A DNA stretch of 64,000 bases from Callipepla californica brunnescens (taxonomy: Eukaryota > Chordata > Aves > Galliformes > Odontophoridae). The notes below the pieces were generated by a model that was not told the DNA's origin, made no database searches, and saw nothing but the letters and a program-made list of their open reading frames with translations. This document shows, piece after piece, positions 26,116-34,689 of the stretch. Where the stretch lies: contig JALIRH010000099.1 of assembly GCA_023055505.1 (NCBI GenBank), forward strand, positions 697,001 to 761,000, read 5' to 3'. Position 1 is the stretch's first letter; every line of letters starts with the position of its first letter. The translations under genes and the position numbers were made by a program.

Positions 26116-26790
26116 GCTTTCCCACAAAGCGACACAATCCATCTGTGAACAGGGCGTATCTCTTTTCATCTTCTGTTAGTTCATTATATGGTGAGGCTTC
26201 TTTAGCACGTGACACCTCCTCTGCTGGGGTTGTTCCAAACTTTTTACCTTCAGGCCAGTCCATGATCACCTCCAGGATTCCTGAACGGTTGGGGTTCCCC
26301 ATCCGAGCTCGCTGTGTAATCAGCGCAATCCACTTACTCCAAGTGGCATCAGTAGCATGATGGGTAGAGGGAACTGTTCCTTTAAACATCCAGTTCAGTA
26401 CTGGCAGTCGAGGTGCCAGAAGGAGCTGCGTTTCAGTACCGATTACTTCAGAAGCAGCTCGAACCCCCTGATATGCGGCTAAGATCTCCTTCTCAGTTGG
26501 AGTGTAGCGCTCCTCAGACCCCCTGTATGCTCGACTCCAGAAACCAAGGGGTCGGCCTTGGGTCTCTCCAGAAGCTCTTTGCCACAAACTCCAAGTGGGA
26601 CCTTCCTTTCCAGCAGCAGTGTAGAGGATGTTCTTTACATCCTGTCCCGTCCGCACTGGCCCCAGGGCCACGGCACGGGCTATCTCCTGCTTCATTTGCT
26701 CAAAAGCCTGCTGCTGCTCAGGGCCCCACACAAAATCATTCTTCTTCCAGAGGTCACCTGATAAAGGGGGCTCACAATGAGGCTGTAGTT
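26116..26790 (-). pseudogene. ERV pol: RT thumb/connection and start of RNase H, truncated
   Basis: This frame continues the reverse transcriptase after a one-base frameshift at about 26,750. About 225 residues are readable, including the GFWSRAYRGSEERYTPTEKE region typical of the connection segment of retroelement pol. It ends with LFTDG, where the first catalytic aspartate of RNase H would lie. A few codons later it runs into satellite, so RNase H and integrase are missing and the product cannot function. Confidence 0.9.
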
Positions 26791-27669
26791 TGGAACATGC
26801 AGTCTCCAAAATCCCACTACACCCAGAAAAGCTTGGCTCTCTGTCTTACTGGTGGGTGGAGACATGGCAGTAATTTTGTCAATCCCATCTGTTGGGATGT
26901 GACGACGTCCATCTTGCCACTTTATGCCTAGGAACTGAATTTCTTGTGCAGGTCCTTTCACTTTGCTTCGCTTAATAGCGAAGCCAGCTCGCAGGAGGAT
27001 CTGTATTATTGTCTCTCCTTTCTTAAAAACTTCCTCTGCTGTATTGCCCCATACAGCAATATCATCGATGTACTGCAGATGCTCAGGAGCAGCACCCTGT
27101 TCCAATGCAGTTTGGATCAACCCATGGCAAATGGTTGGGCTGTGCTTCCACCCCTGGGGCAAACGGTTCCAGGTGTACTGAACGCCTCTCCAGGTGAAGG
27201 CAAACTGTGGCCTGCATTCTGTGGCCAAGGGAATTGAAAAGAAGGCGTTAGCAATGTCAATGGTGGCATACCACTTGGCTGCTTTTGACTCCAGTTCATA
27301 CTGGAGTTGAAGCATGTCTGGCACAGCAGCACTCAGTGGAGGTGTGACTTCGTTCAGGCCACGGTAATCTACCGTCAACCTCCATTCTCCGTTGGCTTTA
27401 CGCACTGGCCATATGGGGCTGTTAAACGGGGAGTGAGTTTTGCTGATCACTCCCTGGCTCTCTAGCTGACGAATCAGATGATGAATGGGGAGCAAGGAAT
27501 CCCTGTTGGTGCGGTACTGCCGTCTGTGCACCGTTTTTGTCGCAATTGGTACCTGTTGCTCCTCCACTTGTAGCAACCCCACAACAGATGGATCTTCTGA
27601 CAGGCCAGGTAAAACAGATAGTTGCTTAATGCTATCTGTGTCCACAGTAGCTATTCCAAAAGCCCATCG
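26750..27669 (-). pseudogene. ERV pol: reverse transcriptase domain
   Basis: An open stretch of about 300 codons carries the RT signatures in order. Numbered from the first Met of the stretch (27,645), these are TVDYRGLNEV near residues 91-100, the first catalytic Asp in YATID at 130, LPQG at 162-165 and YIDD (YxDD box) at 192-195. The core domain is intact at the residue level. An in-frame TAG at 27,670 separates it from protease, and the frame is lost near 26,750. By family it would copy viral RNA into DNA; this copy is broken. Confidence 0.93.
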
Positions 27670-28104
27670 CTACCCCTTGGGATCCTTAAAGTGCCCCCTT
27701 CTGAGATAGTCTATACCAAGTATGCGTGGGGCCCCCTGTCCAATCACTATAAGATGCTTCTGCCAGTCTTTACCCGTGAGGCTTATTTCTGCCTCCAGCA
27801 CAGACAATTCCTGAAAGCCGCCAGTCACTCCAGAGAGATGAATCAATTCTGCCCCTTTATAACTTGAAGGCGTTAGAGTACATTGTGCACCAGTATCCAC
27901 CAGTGCCTCCTATTTCTGTGGGTTTGATGTGCCAGGCCACCGAATCCACACAGTCCAATACACTCTATTATCCCTCTCCCTCCTCTGGCTGAGGGCAGGG
28001 CCCCTCTATTCATTACCTGTAGTGACGGGAACAACTTCGCTGGTAGTTGGTCTGTGTTGTAATTCTCTCACCCGTACTCGCAGTGCAGGGGTGGGTTTTT
28101 GATG
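27670..28104 (-). pseudogene. ERV protease and gag-pro junction
   Basis: In the same frame as gag there is a retroviral aspartic protease segment with the active-site motif DTGA (at about 27,890) and a downstream ILGIDYLRRG motif that matches the usual ILG(R/I)D closing motif. Two further in-frame TAG stops lie between the gag terminator and DTGA, one of them a few codons before the active site, and another TAG ends the domain at 27,670. Translation of an intact gag-pro-pol product from this copy is excluded. Confidence 0.88.
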
Positions 28105-29181
28105 TCATTCCTTCATATCTTCTCCATTTGCACGTAAGTAACTCCACAAAGCCGCACGCGACATGAAGTTAGTGAAGTTAGTGCTGTCATTTGCTCGAGC
28201 AGGATGGCGTTTGCTTCTGATAGCTGCAACCGATTCAACCCTATCAATCAGTTGGGATAATTTTCCCAGTATATCTTCCATTTGTCCTTCTAACTTTGAT
28301 ATGGCTGAAATGGACGTGTATGGCGGCGGAAATTTTTGTTTGAAGTTTTGAAGTGTAAGAATTAGTTCAAAAACTGGGGGTTTTCTGTCTTGGTCCTCAT
28401 ATCTGTTGAACGTTGTCACTAGTGTACCGGCGTACCTTTCTGGTGCTGACTTTGAAAGCTTCTGACATATTTCGGGTGTACTCCTTACTTTCTCCGGATC
28501 ATGGTCCCGATCGTCAGGATCAAAGGTGGGATCATACAGCATTTCCGCCACAGCTGTTTCTCTCAAATACTGGATGCCTTCCTCAATAGTTTTCCACCTT
28601 TTCACTTTAGGTGCCAGGTCACTCTTGTAGGGATATCTTTCCCTCACAGCTACTAGCATTCGTTGCCAGAGGCTGGCGATTCCATCCATATACCTGCTGA
28701 TTCCTCTGTCGACAGCCGGATCTCGGGCAATGTTTCCTAGTTGGCGAGCTTCGTTACTATCAAGGGACACACTGTTGGCCCGGTTGTCCCAACACCGAAG
28801 CAACCAAGTGACAATACTCTCATCTGGACGTCGAATAAACTCCTTTCTTGAGCCTTGGATCTCAGACATTTTCACGGGCCAACGAAACGTCGTAACTTTA
28901 ACTTTCTCTTCACCTTCATCATCACTTTCTTCTCCATGTCTCTCACTTTTCTTTGTTGCCTTTCTCGATGGTGATGGGGTTGTGGCCACCCCCTCACCTA
29001 TATCTTCCTCTTCTTTCGGCACCTCTTCTTTGCGTTCTAGGCGCGAGGACACACGTTTCCATTTCTTGCCTTCCACAGGGGCAACTGACTTTGATACTGG
29101 TGCTTCCTTTGGCTGGTCAGGTGTGACCGGGAGGTTTTCCTCTTTGGTTTGGGCCTCAGTTTGGACACTCTCTCTCTTCAT
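28105..29181 (-). CDS. ERV Gag-like protein, open frame of 358 residues
   Basis: The first ATG of the open frame is at 29,181; the frame is open to 29,214 without an earlier ATG. The N-terminal ~100 residues are charged and Ser/Lys/Glu-rich (matrix-like). The middle has a capsid-like stretch with SIVTWLLRCWDN and NEARQLGNIARD. Near residue 285 is PPPY, a possible late-budding motif, followed by a heptad-rich segment that could be a coiled coil. No CCHC zinc knuckle is visible. The frame ends with TGA at 28,105 and continues in frame toward protease. It is the best preserved gene of this ERV. Confidence 0.82.
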   Translation of the reverse strand: MKRESVQTEAQTKEENLPVTPDQPKEAPVSKSVAPVEGKKWKRVSSRLERKEEVPKEEEDIGEGVATTPSPSRKATKKSERHGEESDDEGEEKVKVTTFRWPVKMSEIQGSRKEFIRRPDESIVTWLLRCWDNRANSVSLDSNEARQLGNIARDPAVDRGISRYMDGIASLWQRMLVAVRERYPYKSDLAPKVKRWKTIEEGIQYLRETAVAEMLYDPTFDPDDRDHDPEKVRSTPEICQKLSKSAPERYAGTLVTTFNRYEDQDRKPPVFELILTLQNFKQKFPPPYTSISAISKLEGQMEDILGKLSQLIDRVESVAAIRSKRHPARANDSTNFTNFMSRAALWSYLRANGEDMKE

Positions 29182-29345
29182 AATAGTATATAAACCTCGG
29201 TAAGCATAGGCCAAGCCCCAGATAAGTGTTCCACCTCAGATCTTTCTGAGCCGCAGCACCCTTTACTCAGATACAGGCCTAGCTCCTCAGGATCCTGCAA
29301 TTGTTCAGGAGAAAAATCCCATGACACCGGGTGTCCCCATCCTTC

Positions 29346-29762
29346 TCATTTCTTTCCTAAAACTCTCCACTCTCCCTGCCATTCAACATTCTCTGTTTCT
29401 GGGAGAAGCTTCCTGCACATGATGTAAAGTGCTACTACATGCAGGAGGACTAATATCCCAATTATTAACACCATCCCTAAGCTGTGATCTTGAAAATTCA
29501 TAAAAAACTGAGAGGGGAACCTGGATACCCATTCAAACATCACATGGTTCGTTAACATGTTATCCTTTGTTCCATTAGCTGGGGTGCCCTGGGATCTGGC
29601 AGGTTCCTCTATCATTGCTTTTAATTTATCATACAGGGACCAGACCCAATGGAACAGAATGGCAAACTTAACCAAGTTCCAGTACGTTTTGAGCATTAAG
29701 AGGGAAAAAGCGGTGAAGTACAATCCCTGTAAGGGCAGTTTTAACAGAAACAGAAAAGACAT
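29346..29762 (-). CDS. Membrane-protein ORF between LTR and gag (138 residues)
   Basis: A clean ATG-initiated frame lies in the leader of the ERV, downstream of the primer site and upstream of gag on the same strand. The N-terminal ~45 residues are hydrophobic (LLKLPLQGLYFTAFSLLML onward). A second strong membrane segment (MVLIIGILVLLHVVALYIM) sits near residues 96-114, followed by basic residues. The product would be a two-segment membrane protein. Its position resembles the small ORF before gag in epsilonretroviruses such as walleye dermal sarcoma virus. I recognise no homologue. It may be an accessory gene, a captured fragment or a displaced env remnant. Confidence 0.6.
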   Translation of the reverse strand: MSFLFLLKLPLQGLYFTAFSLLMLKTYWNLVKFAILFHWVWSLYDKLKAMIEEPARSQGTPANGTKDNMLTNHVMFEWVSRFPSQFFMNFQDHSLGMVLIIGILVLLHVVALYIMCRKLLPETENVEWQGEWRVLGKK

Positions 29763-29971
29763 CTTTTTATTATTATTTTTTTTTTTCTTGTACTAAAACA
29801 ATCTGGCAGTAGCCAAAAGAAGTTTACAGATATCCCAAAACAACTGACAGTACGCCCGGACTTCAAGGTCGTGTTTTGCTGTACAGCACTTGCAGTACAG
29901 ATAAGCTTGTTAACAACAGACAGAGATGTACTCTAAAAGTTTGTCTCTGCCTGGCTAAGGCAGCTGGTTGT

Positions 29972-29989
29972 GCCCCACGTTGGGCGCCA
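29972..29989 (-). other. Primer binding site, tRNA-Lys type
   Basis: On the minus strand the 18 bases TGGCGCCCAACGTGGGGC lie four bases past the end of the LTR. They match the complement of the 3' end of tRNA-Lys1,2, the primer used for example by Mason-Pfizer monkey virus and foamy viruses. This fixes the element's orientation and the LTR edge. Confidence 0.93.
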
Positions 29990-29993
29990 AAAA

Positions 29994-30236
29994 TGTCAGG
30001 GGTTTGTGAGCCGGTTCAGCCCGGCCCTGCGACAACCGAGGAAGGAGACCCACAGGCCCACACCCCGGACAAGGGGAAGGGGGAAAGGGAAAAAGGGAGA
30101 TAAGCCCCAAAACAAAACAGCGGCAACGATCTGAGGGGGAAAAGCTAATTTACTAAATAAGACATCAGGAAGTAAATAACACAGTATAATGCAATACAAT
30201 TTGGAATTAAGCCCAATGAATCAAACAAAACGAGTA

Positions 30237-30275
<39 letters not shown>

Positions 30276-30536
30276 GTGCCTGATAAACCGAAGGCCTTGC
30301 GCTAACGCTGAAGGCGGACGGCAGCGAGCACCCACTCCTAAGTGATCCTAGAGGAAAGAGAGAATGTCCCGTGACCGCAGAGAGTTTTTATCTGTTCCCT
30401 CTGAGCGGAAAACACGTGAAAAAATACAAAGCATTGCCAAGTCCTCTGGGGAATGTAGTTTTCTCCCTGACTCCCAATGCACCTCATGATGCCATGATGT
30501 GGAATACCAGTACCAAAAAATCATAAAACCATGACA
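29994..30536 (-). mobile_element. 5' LTR of the minus-strand ERV
   Basis: A 543-bp LTR starts TGTCATGG and ends CCCCTGACA on the minus strand. It is the same family as the solo LTR at 167-740. A TATA-like GATAAAAA lies on the minus strand near 30,384-30,392. It contains an (AG)n microsatellite absent from the solo LTR. It sits inside a CR1 LINE: CR1 coding sequence starts immediately at 30,537. The other LTR and target duplication are missing. Confidence 0.93.
30239..30272. repeat. (AG)n microsatellite inside the LTR
   Basis: About 17 AG dinucleotides in a row. The equivalent position in the solo LTR (around 412-420) has only a few, so the run expanded within this copy. Confidence 0.95.
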
Positions 30537-31060
30537 CTTCCTTACGGTCTTTTTTGTAGATGGGAGTCACATCGGCAAGCCTCCAATCTTGTGGGACCTC
30601 TCCAGATGACCAGGAATGCTGATAGATGACAGAAAGCGGCTTGGCAATCACCTCTGCCAGCTCCCTCAGCACCCTTGGTTGGATCCCATCTGGTCCCATG
30701 GACTTGCGGCAGTTCAGATGGAGGAGCAGGTCTCTGACTGTCTCTGCTAGGATCACAGGGGGTGTATGATGCGCTTCGTCCCAGACTTCCAGGTCAGGGC
30801 AAAAAGTATCCTGAGTTAACTGATCTGTCTATTAAAGAGAGACGTGAAGAAGGCATTGAGAACCTCAGCCTTTTCCTTATCCTCTGTGGTTCCATTCCCT
30901 GCCGCATCAAGTAAAGGAGAGAAATTCTCCTTAGTTCTTTTACTGTTAATATATTTGTAAAAGGATTTTTTGCTCTGCTTTACTGCAGTAGCCAGTCTAA
31001 GTTGGAGCTGGGCTTTTGCATTTCTAATTTCCTGCCTGTATTGGAGGGGAGCAGAGGCTT
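30537..31060 (-). mobile_element. CR1-type LINE fragment (reverse transcriptase region)
   Basis: Minus-strand translation gives LINE reverse transcriptase motifs: NCRKSMGPDGIQPRVLRELA, SSGEVPQDWRLADVTPIYKK, and upstream KSFYKYINSKR and EVLNAFFTSLF, all typical of the avian/reptilian CR1 family. A frameshift near 30,820-30,835 separates the two parts. The 3' end is interrupted by the ERV LTR at 30,536. This is a dead fragment, probably in an intron of the adjacent XPO1-like sequence. Confidence 0.92.
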
Positions 31061-31230
31061 GCTTTAAATGTGGAGTAAGGAAGGAAAGGATGGAGAAGGA
31101 TCTTGTGAACTGAGGTGGGAAGTGGGTATTTAGTCATTGGAAAGCCATTTTGAACTTTTACTACCTGAACGCTGTACATTTTGGGTTAGTCTTCCTTAAC
31201 TTTCTGTTGGACTTCTTGTTTTTCAATCAG
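31061..31230 (+). other. Probable intron sequence before the first XPO1-like exon
   Basis: Non-repetitive, AT-richer DNA between the CR1 fragment and the first XPO1-like exon. It ends with a good polypyrimidine tract and acceptor (CTTGTTTTTCAATCAG). Nothing else is recognised. Confidence 0.6.
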
Positions 31231-31365
31231 GTGCATCCGTTCTGTGGAGCAGTAGGATACGTGGTTGGGGCGCAGACAGACCGGACTGTACAGGAGCATC
31301 TGATAGAAAAACACATGCTGCTCCCTAATCCAGTATAGGACTGCAGAATTCGGCAGGCAACAAAA
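31231..31365 (+). pseudogene. XPO1-like: XPO1-like exon 1 of fragment, with in-frame stop
   Basis: 45 codons in phase 0, including AVGYVVGAQTDRTVQEHLIE, an unmistakable XPO1 segment. After MLLPNPV the codon is TAG, where vertebrate XPO1 has Trp. The rest (RQATK) remains in frame. The acceptor is strong (TTTCAATCAG). The donor GTCAGA is weak. Confidence 0.9.
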
Positions 31366-31682
31366 GTCAGACGGTGCATTTTGTGTATTCAACTAAAGTA
31401 AAAGTGCTGAATGTTTGTTGTTATTCCATTTTTTTTTTATCTGTGGAATGAAGTGAACTTGGCTGTGCTGAACTTTTATAAAGCAATGGTTGATCTGGCA
31501 GTAGAAGTGTTGAAGGAGACCTAAACAACTGAGACTGGTTTAAATCCAGTTGAAGAACTTGACAGAACATGCTTTAACACAGCGTGTAAGATAACCCTAA
31601 ACGTGAAAGTGACCGTTTTTGTATTAGAAGATAAATGGCGTTTTCGTTGACTGACTGGAGTTAGCTCAGTTCTTTTCCACAG

Positions 31683-31866
31683 AATGTTGATGTTCTGAAG
31701 GATCCTGAAGCCGTTACGCAGCTTGGTAGCATTCTGAAAAGCAGCGTAAGGGCATGGAAAGCAGCTGGCCGCCCCTTTGTGATTCAGCTGGGAAGAATTG
31801 ATTTAGATATGCTGAATATGTCCAAGTGCCCAAGTGAAAACATGTCTGCAGCTCTTGAGGCTGACG
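31683..31866 (+). pseudogene. XPO1-like: XPO1-like exon 2 of fragment
   Basis: Open throughout. It reads NVDVLKDPEAVTQLGSILK, then PFVIQLGRIDLDMLN and SENMSAALEADG. The acceptor TCTTTTCCACAG and donor GTAAGA are canonical. The exon ends in phase 1 (G|GC), matching the next exon. Substitutions relative to the family include Tyr to Asp after LGRI. Confidence 0.92.
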
Positions 31867-33264
31867 GTAAGAAATTGCACGTCCTTCCTAACAGCGGGAT
31901 GGGCAGTGCACGTGATCAGGTTGTGAATTTGCTGGGCTTATCTCATTGCGTGTCTGTTGGTGGTGGTGGTTTTTGTTGCTTCTTTGTGTGTGCGTTTGGG
32001 CAAGAGAATGCCTGAAAATGTGCTTGCTTAGGTTCTTGTTTTTGTTAGCCAGATGTTTTGTTCAAAGAAACTCTGATTCCGGAAGGAGGAAAGCTCTTCA
32101 AGTGTGAGTTTAGGAAGGGTACCGGAGACTGCTGACTAATAGCAGTCTTGTGGAGACACAGTTGTAAGTTCTGACTTCATCGTTTTAGATAAGAAAAGAC
32201 CCTAGGACGTTGGCAGAGTTTTGGTTTGGTGATATTCTACTACTGAAACAGCTTTCTTACAGAAGTGTAACTTCAGTGAAGGCGCCTCAGATTTGTCACA
32301 AACTAGACTGGTAATCACTGAGGAGGAATTAGGAGCTACTCGAGTTACCTAACCACTGTTACCTGGAAAAAATTGGGTCTGTGATATCCAAGTAGAATGT
32401 GCTGCTGGAGCATCCCTTGAGGAATGAAGTGACTCGGTTATTGGAGCTGTGTTCTGACAGACTTTCTTACCCATGCAATGAATACACCTTGACGTAGCTT
32501 CTCAGAACTTAATGCATTCTTTTGATTCTGCAGCTCTAATTGCCAGAAGGTGCTTAAAACAAAAAGAAAACACAACGAGAGAAATAGGAAGCAGTTGCTA
32601 GGACTTGTAGTGGTGAGATTTTACTCGAGCAACAGCTATTGAGATGGCACTCGGCTCAGAGTGTGTTCTCACAGTTGTTATCTCTGATGGCAGCAGGAGC
32701 AGTTCTGCCTTTGTTTCCCTGGCTGCAGTCTGGTGAGGTTTTCCTTGGATGTACTGTTATGAGTGTGTGTCTGTGCACTCAGTTAGGGCAAGTTCTACTG
32801 ACGAGACTTGCATGGACTTGGACGTGAGAAAATGAAGTAAGAATTAGGCTCCTTGTAGTAAAGACAAGTTGGAACAATTATGTTTGTGACCAAATCAGGA
32901 GCGTGCTTTAGAACACTGTATAGGTTGGTTCTTCTCATCACGCAGTGAGAGCCAGAGGTAAGCATGATCCTGAGAGCTGAAGGAACATTCCCTTCCTTGA
33001 AAAAGAAGCTGCAGCATTGTTTCTGAGTTGTACTGGCAGAGTGTGCTGTCAGCAGTAGCACTGGAATACTAAATTGCAACTTGGATCCATGGAGCTGAAG
33101 TAATGGGAAAATGGTTTTAATCTGCATAATATGAACGAGAGATCTTCCTTCTTTGTCATTTGGGTATAAAAATGAAACATTCTCAATCTTCTGGAAGGAG
33201 TTGAGGGGAATCTGTTTGTTGACGCATCTTAACCCAGATTCAGTGCAGCTTTGCTACCTTTCAG

Positions 33265-33371
33265 GCGAAGTGGAAACCAAGCAGCCCTTGGTTAGAAGGA
33301 TGAGGACTGTAAAAAGGGAAAGTTTAGAACTGATTTCTGGCTGGGTGAGCAGGTCCAACGATCCTCAGATG
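33265..33371 (+). pseudogene. XPO1-like: XPO1-like exon 3 of fragment
   Basis: Begins in the phase left by exon 2 and reads GEVETKQPLVRRMRTVKRES, then LISGWVSRSNDPQM. The acceptor TACCTTTCAG and donor GTAAGT are both consensus. The 1.4-kb intron before it holds nothing I recognise. Confidence 0.93.
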
Positions 33372-33749
33372 GTAAGTAAATATGGCATCCAAAGAGTTGA
33401 TAGGACACATTCAGGAGGAACTCTGCTCTTTTGCTGCAGTGCAGTTAACACTGTTCTGTTCACAAGAACTGGCTTCAGAACTGCAATATCTGCAGGAAGG
33501 ATGATAAGCTGTGACCATACAGGGGTAGGCCTGAGCTGTGTTTTGAGTGCTTCAGGTAGTGTCAGCTGAGAGCAGTCCTAAGGGGAAGCAGGAAGGTGTA
33601 GGAGAGCCCTCAGGCAAGCACTGCTGGATGAACACAGTGTGTGGGAAGCATGTGGGCGTGTAAGTTCATTTTTAGCTTCTTTCCGAACTGCTGTGTGAGG
33701 CTTTGTTGGGTAACTGCACTGCTCTAAGCATGTCTTGCTCTTGATGTAG

Positions 33750-33944
33750 GTTGCTGAAAACTTTGTTCCTCCCTTGTTGGGTGCCGCTCTCATTGACTAC
33801 CAGAGAAATGTTCCAGCTGCTAGAGAGCCTGCAGTACTGGGTGCTGTGGCTGTGGCTGTAAAGAAGCTGGGTGGGCACATCGCTGCTGAAATACCTCAGA
33901 TCTTTGATGCTGTTTTTGAGTGCACGTTAAATATGATCAAGAAG
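33750..33944 (+). pseudogene. XPO1-like: XPO1-like exon 4 of fragment
   Basis: 65 open codons: VAENFVPPLLGAALIDYQRN, VPAAREPAVL, then KLGGHIAAEIPQIFDAVFEC and TLNMIKK. By eye about 54 of 65 residues match the remembered vertebrate protein. The donor is GTATTC. No following exon is found before the telomere-like DNA. Confidence 0.93.
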
Positions 33945-34689
33945 GTATTCCTATGTAAATTTTGGATAACGGAAAAAAAAAGAAAAGGGATTTTATATTC
34001 AGGATATTGCAAGAAAGGGGGCAGGGCGTGTTATGCTATGTAGTTTACATAGCATTATTCTGTTGGGTGGAAATGAAGGTGAGGTTGATGAGCTGTGGCT
34101 GTCTGGGTGAATGTCTTGATCTCACTGACTTAATTTCTTGATCCAGTTCTGGAATTAAATTCGGAGTTGTTTTTCTGTTCCAGGACCTTGGGATGTCGTG
34201 GTCCTGGAAGCTGAAGTCTACTTGAAGTATATTCATACGTCCTTTGAGTAGAAGTATTGATTAGTTCTTGAAGTATTTCTTTCCTGATTTCCGTAGCTGC
34301 TAGAGTTTCTGTGTTACGGTTTACAGCAGGTACTTGCACAATAGATGGGTGCCGTTTTGCAGCAGTGTGAATCAGAAAGTGTATCCCTGTAGTGGCTGGG
34401 TGCTTAACCGCTGAGGCCGTCTGTCCTGTGCCTGTGGAGCAAGTGGTAATTAATGTTGTGCACTGACCAAATGTGGTTCACCCTGCTGACACTGTGTAAG
34501 TCCAGCAAATGGTCTTCTCAATCTATGGTGGTGAAAGTATGGGGAAAAATGTTGCTGGGAATCTGGGAACTGCATGCTTTGTTTTGTTTTTAGATTTCCT
34601 TAAAGCTGAGATCTCCATGGTAAGCCAGATTTTCTCTCCCAGATTTTCACAGTGAAAAGGCTGTATGGATTCAGGCCTTTTCTGCGACT
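33945..34689 (+). other. Probable truncated intron of the XPO1-like fragment
   Basis: About 745 bp of non-repetitive DNA follows the last exon. A decent acceptor (TTTTTCTGTTCCAG at about 34,170-34,183) occurs, but the sequence after it does not read as the next XPO1 exon. The segment stops at an abrupt junction with TTAGGG repeats at about 34,690. Confidence 0.55.

Larger units (their letters stand above)
26116..30536 (-). mobile_element. 5' half of an endogenous retrovirus, minus strand
   Basis: Reading on the minus strand the order is LTR (30,536-29,994), tRNA-Lys-type primer site, a leader with a membrane-protein frame, gag, protease, reverse transcriptase and the start of RNase H. It is then cut by the 11-bp satellite at about 26,116. 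Integrase, env and the 3' LTR are absent. Gag, protease and RT lie in one reading frame separated by stops, and a frameshift near 26,750 moves the RT tail to another frame. The LTR inserted into a CR1 LINE. The class is not firmly assigned: a single-frame gag-pro-pol fits gamma/epsilon-like or class III elements, whereas the primer site matches tRNA-Lys. Confidence 0.93.
31231..33944 (+). pseudogene. XPO1-like: Exportin-1 (XPO1/CRM1)-like partial gene, four exons
   Basis: XPO1 is the Ran-dependent nuclear export receptor that carries leucine-rich-signal cargo through the nuclear pore; it is built of HEAT repeats. Four consecutive exons (31,231-31,365; 31,683-31,866; 33,265-33,371; 33,750-33,944) join in phase. 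They correspond, by comparison with the remembered vertebrate protein, to about residues 625-830 of ~1,070, with roughly 75-85% identity by eye. Introns are retained, so this is a segmental copy and not a processed one. The N-terminal and C-terminal exons are absent: the left side is CR1 and ERV, and the right side ends in TTAGGG-like DNA at 34,690. The first exon has a TAG where the family has Trp. Most likely a truncated pseudogene. Confidence 0.9.

Noticed and set aside
28163..29203. Plus-strand open frames opposite the ERV gag
   Set aside because: They are antisense shadows of the gag frame with no independent features.
167..30536. The LTRs at 167-740 and 29,994-30,536 as the two ends of one provirus
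   Set aside because: The first has its own target duplication and macro-repeat flanks; the second sits in a CR1 element; they are diverged and separated by unrelated satellites.
32639..33569. Open frames in the XPO1-like introns (for example 32,639-32,827 and 33,153-33,569)
   Set aside because: They have no domain signature; the second merely overlaps the third exon and runs into intron.
34184..34300. A fifth XPO1-like exon after the acceptor at about 34,183
   Set aside because: The acceptor looks good, but the translated sequence does not match the next part of XPO1 in any frame.
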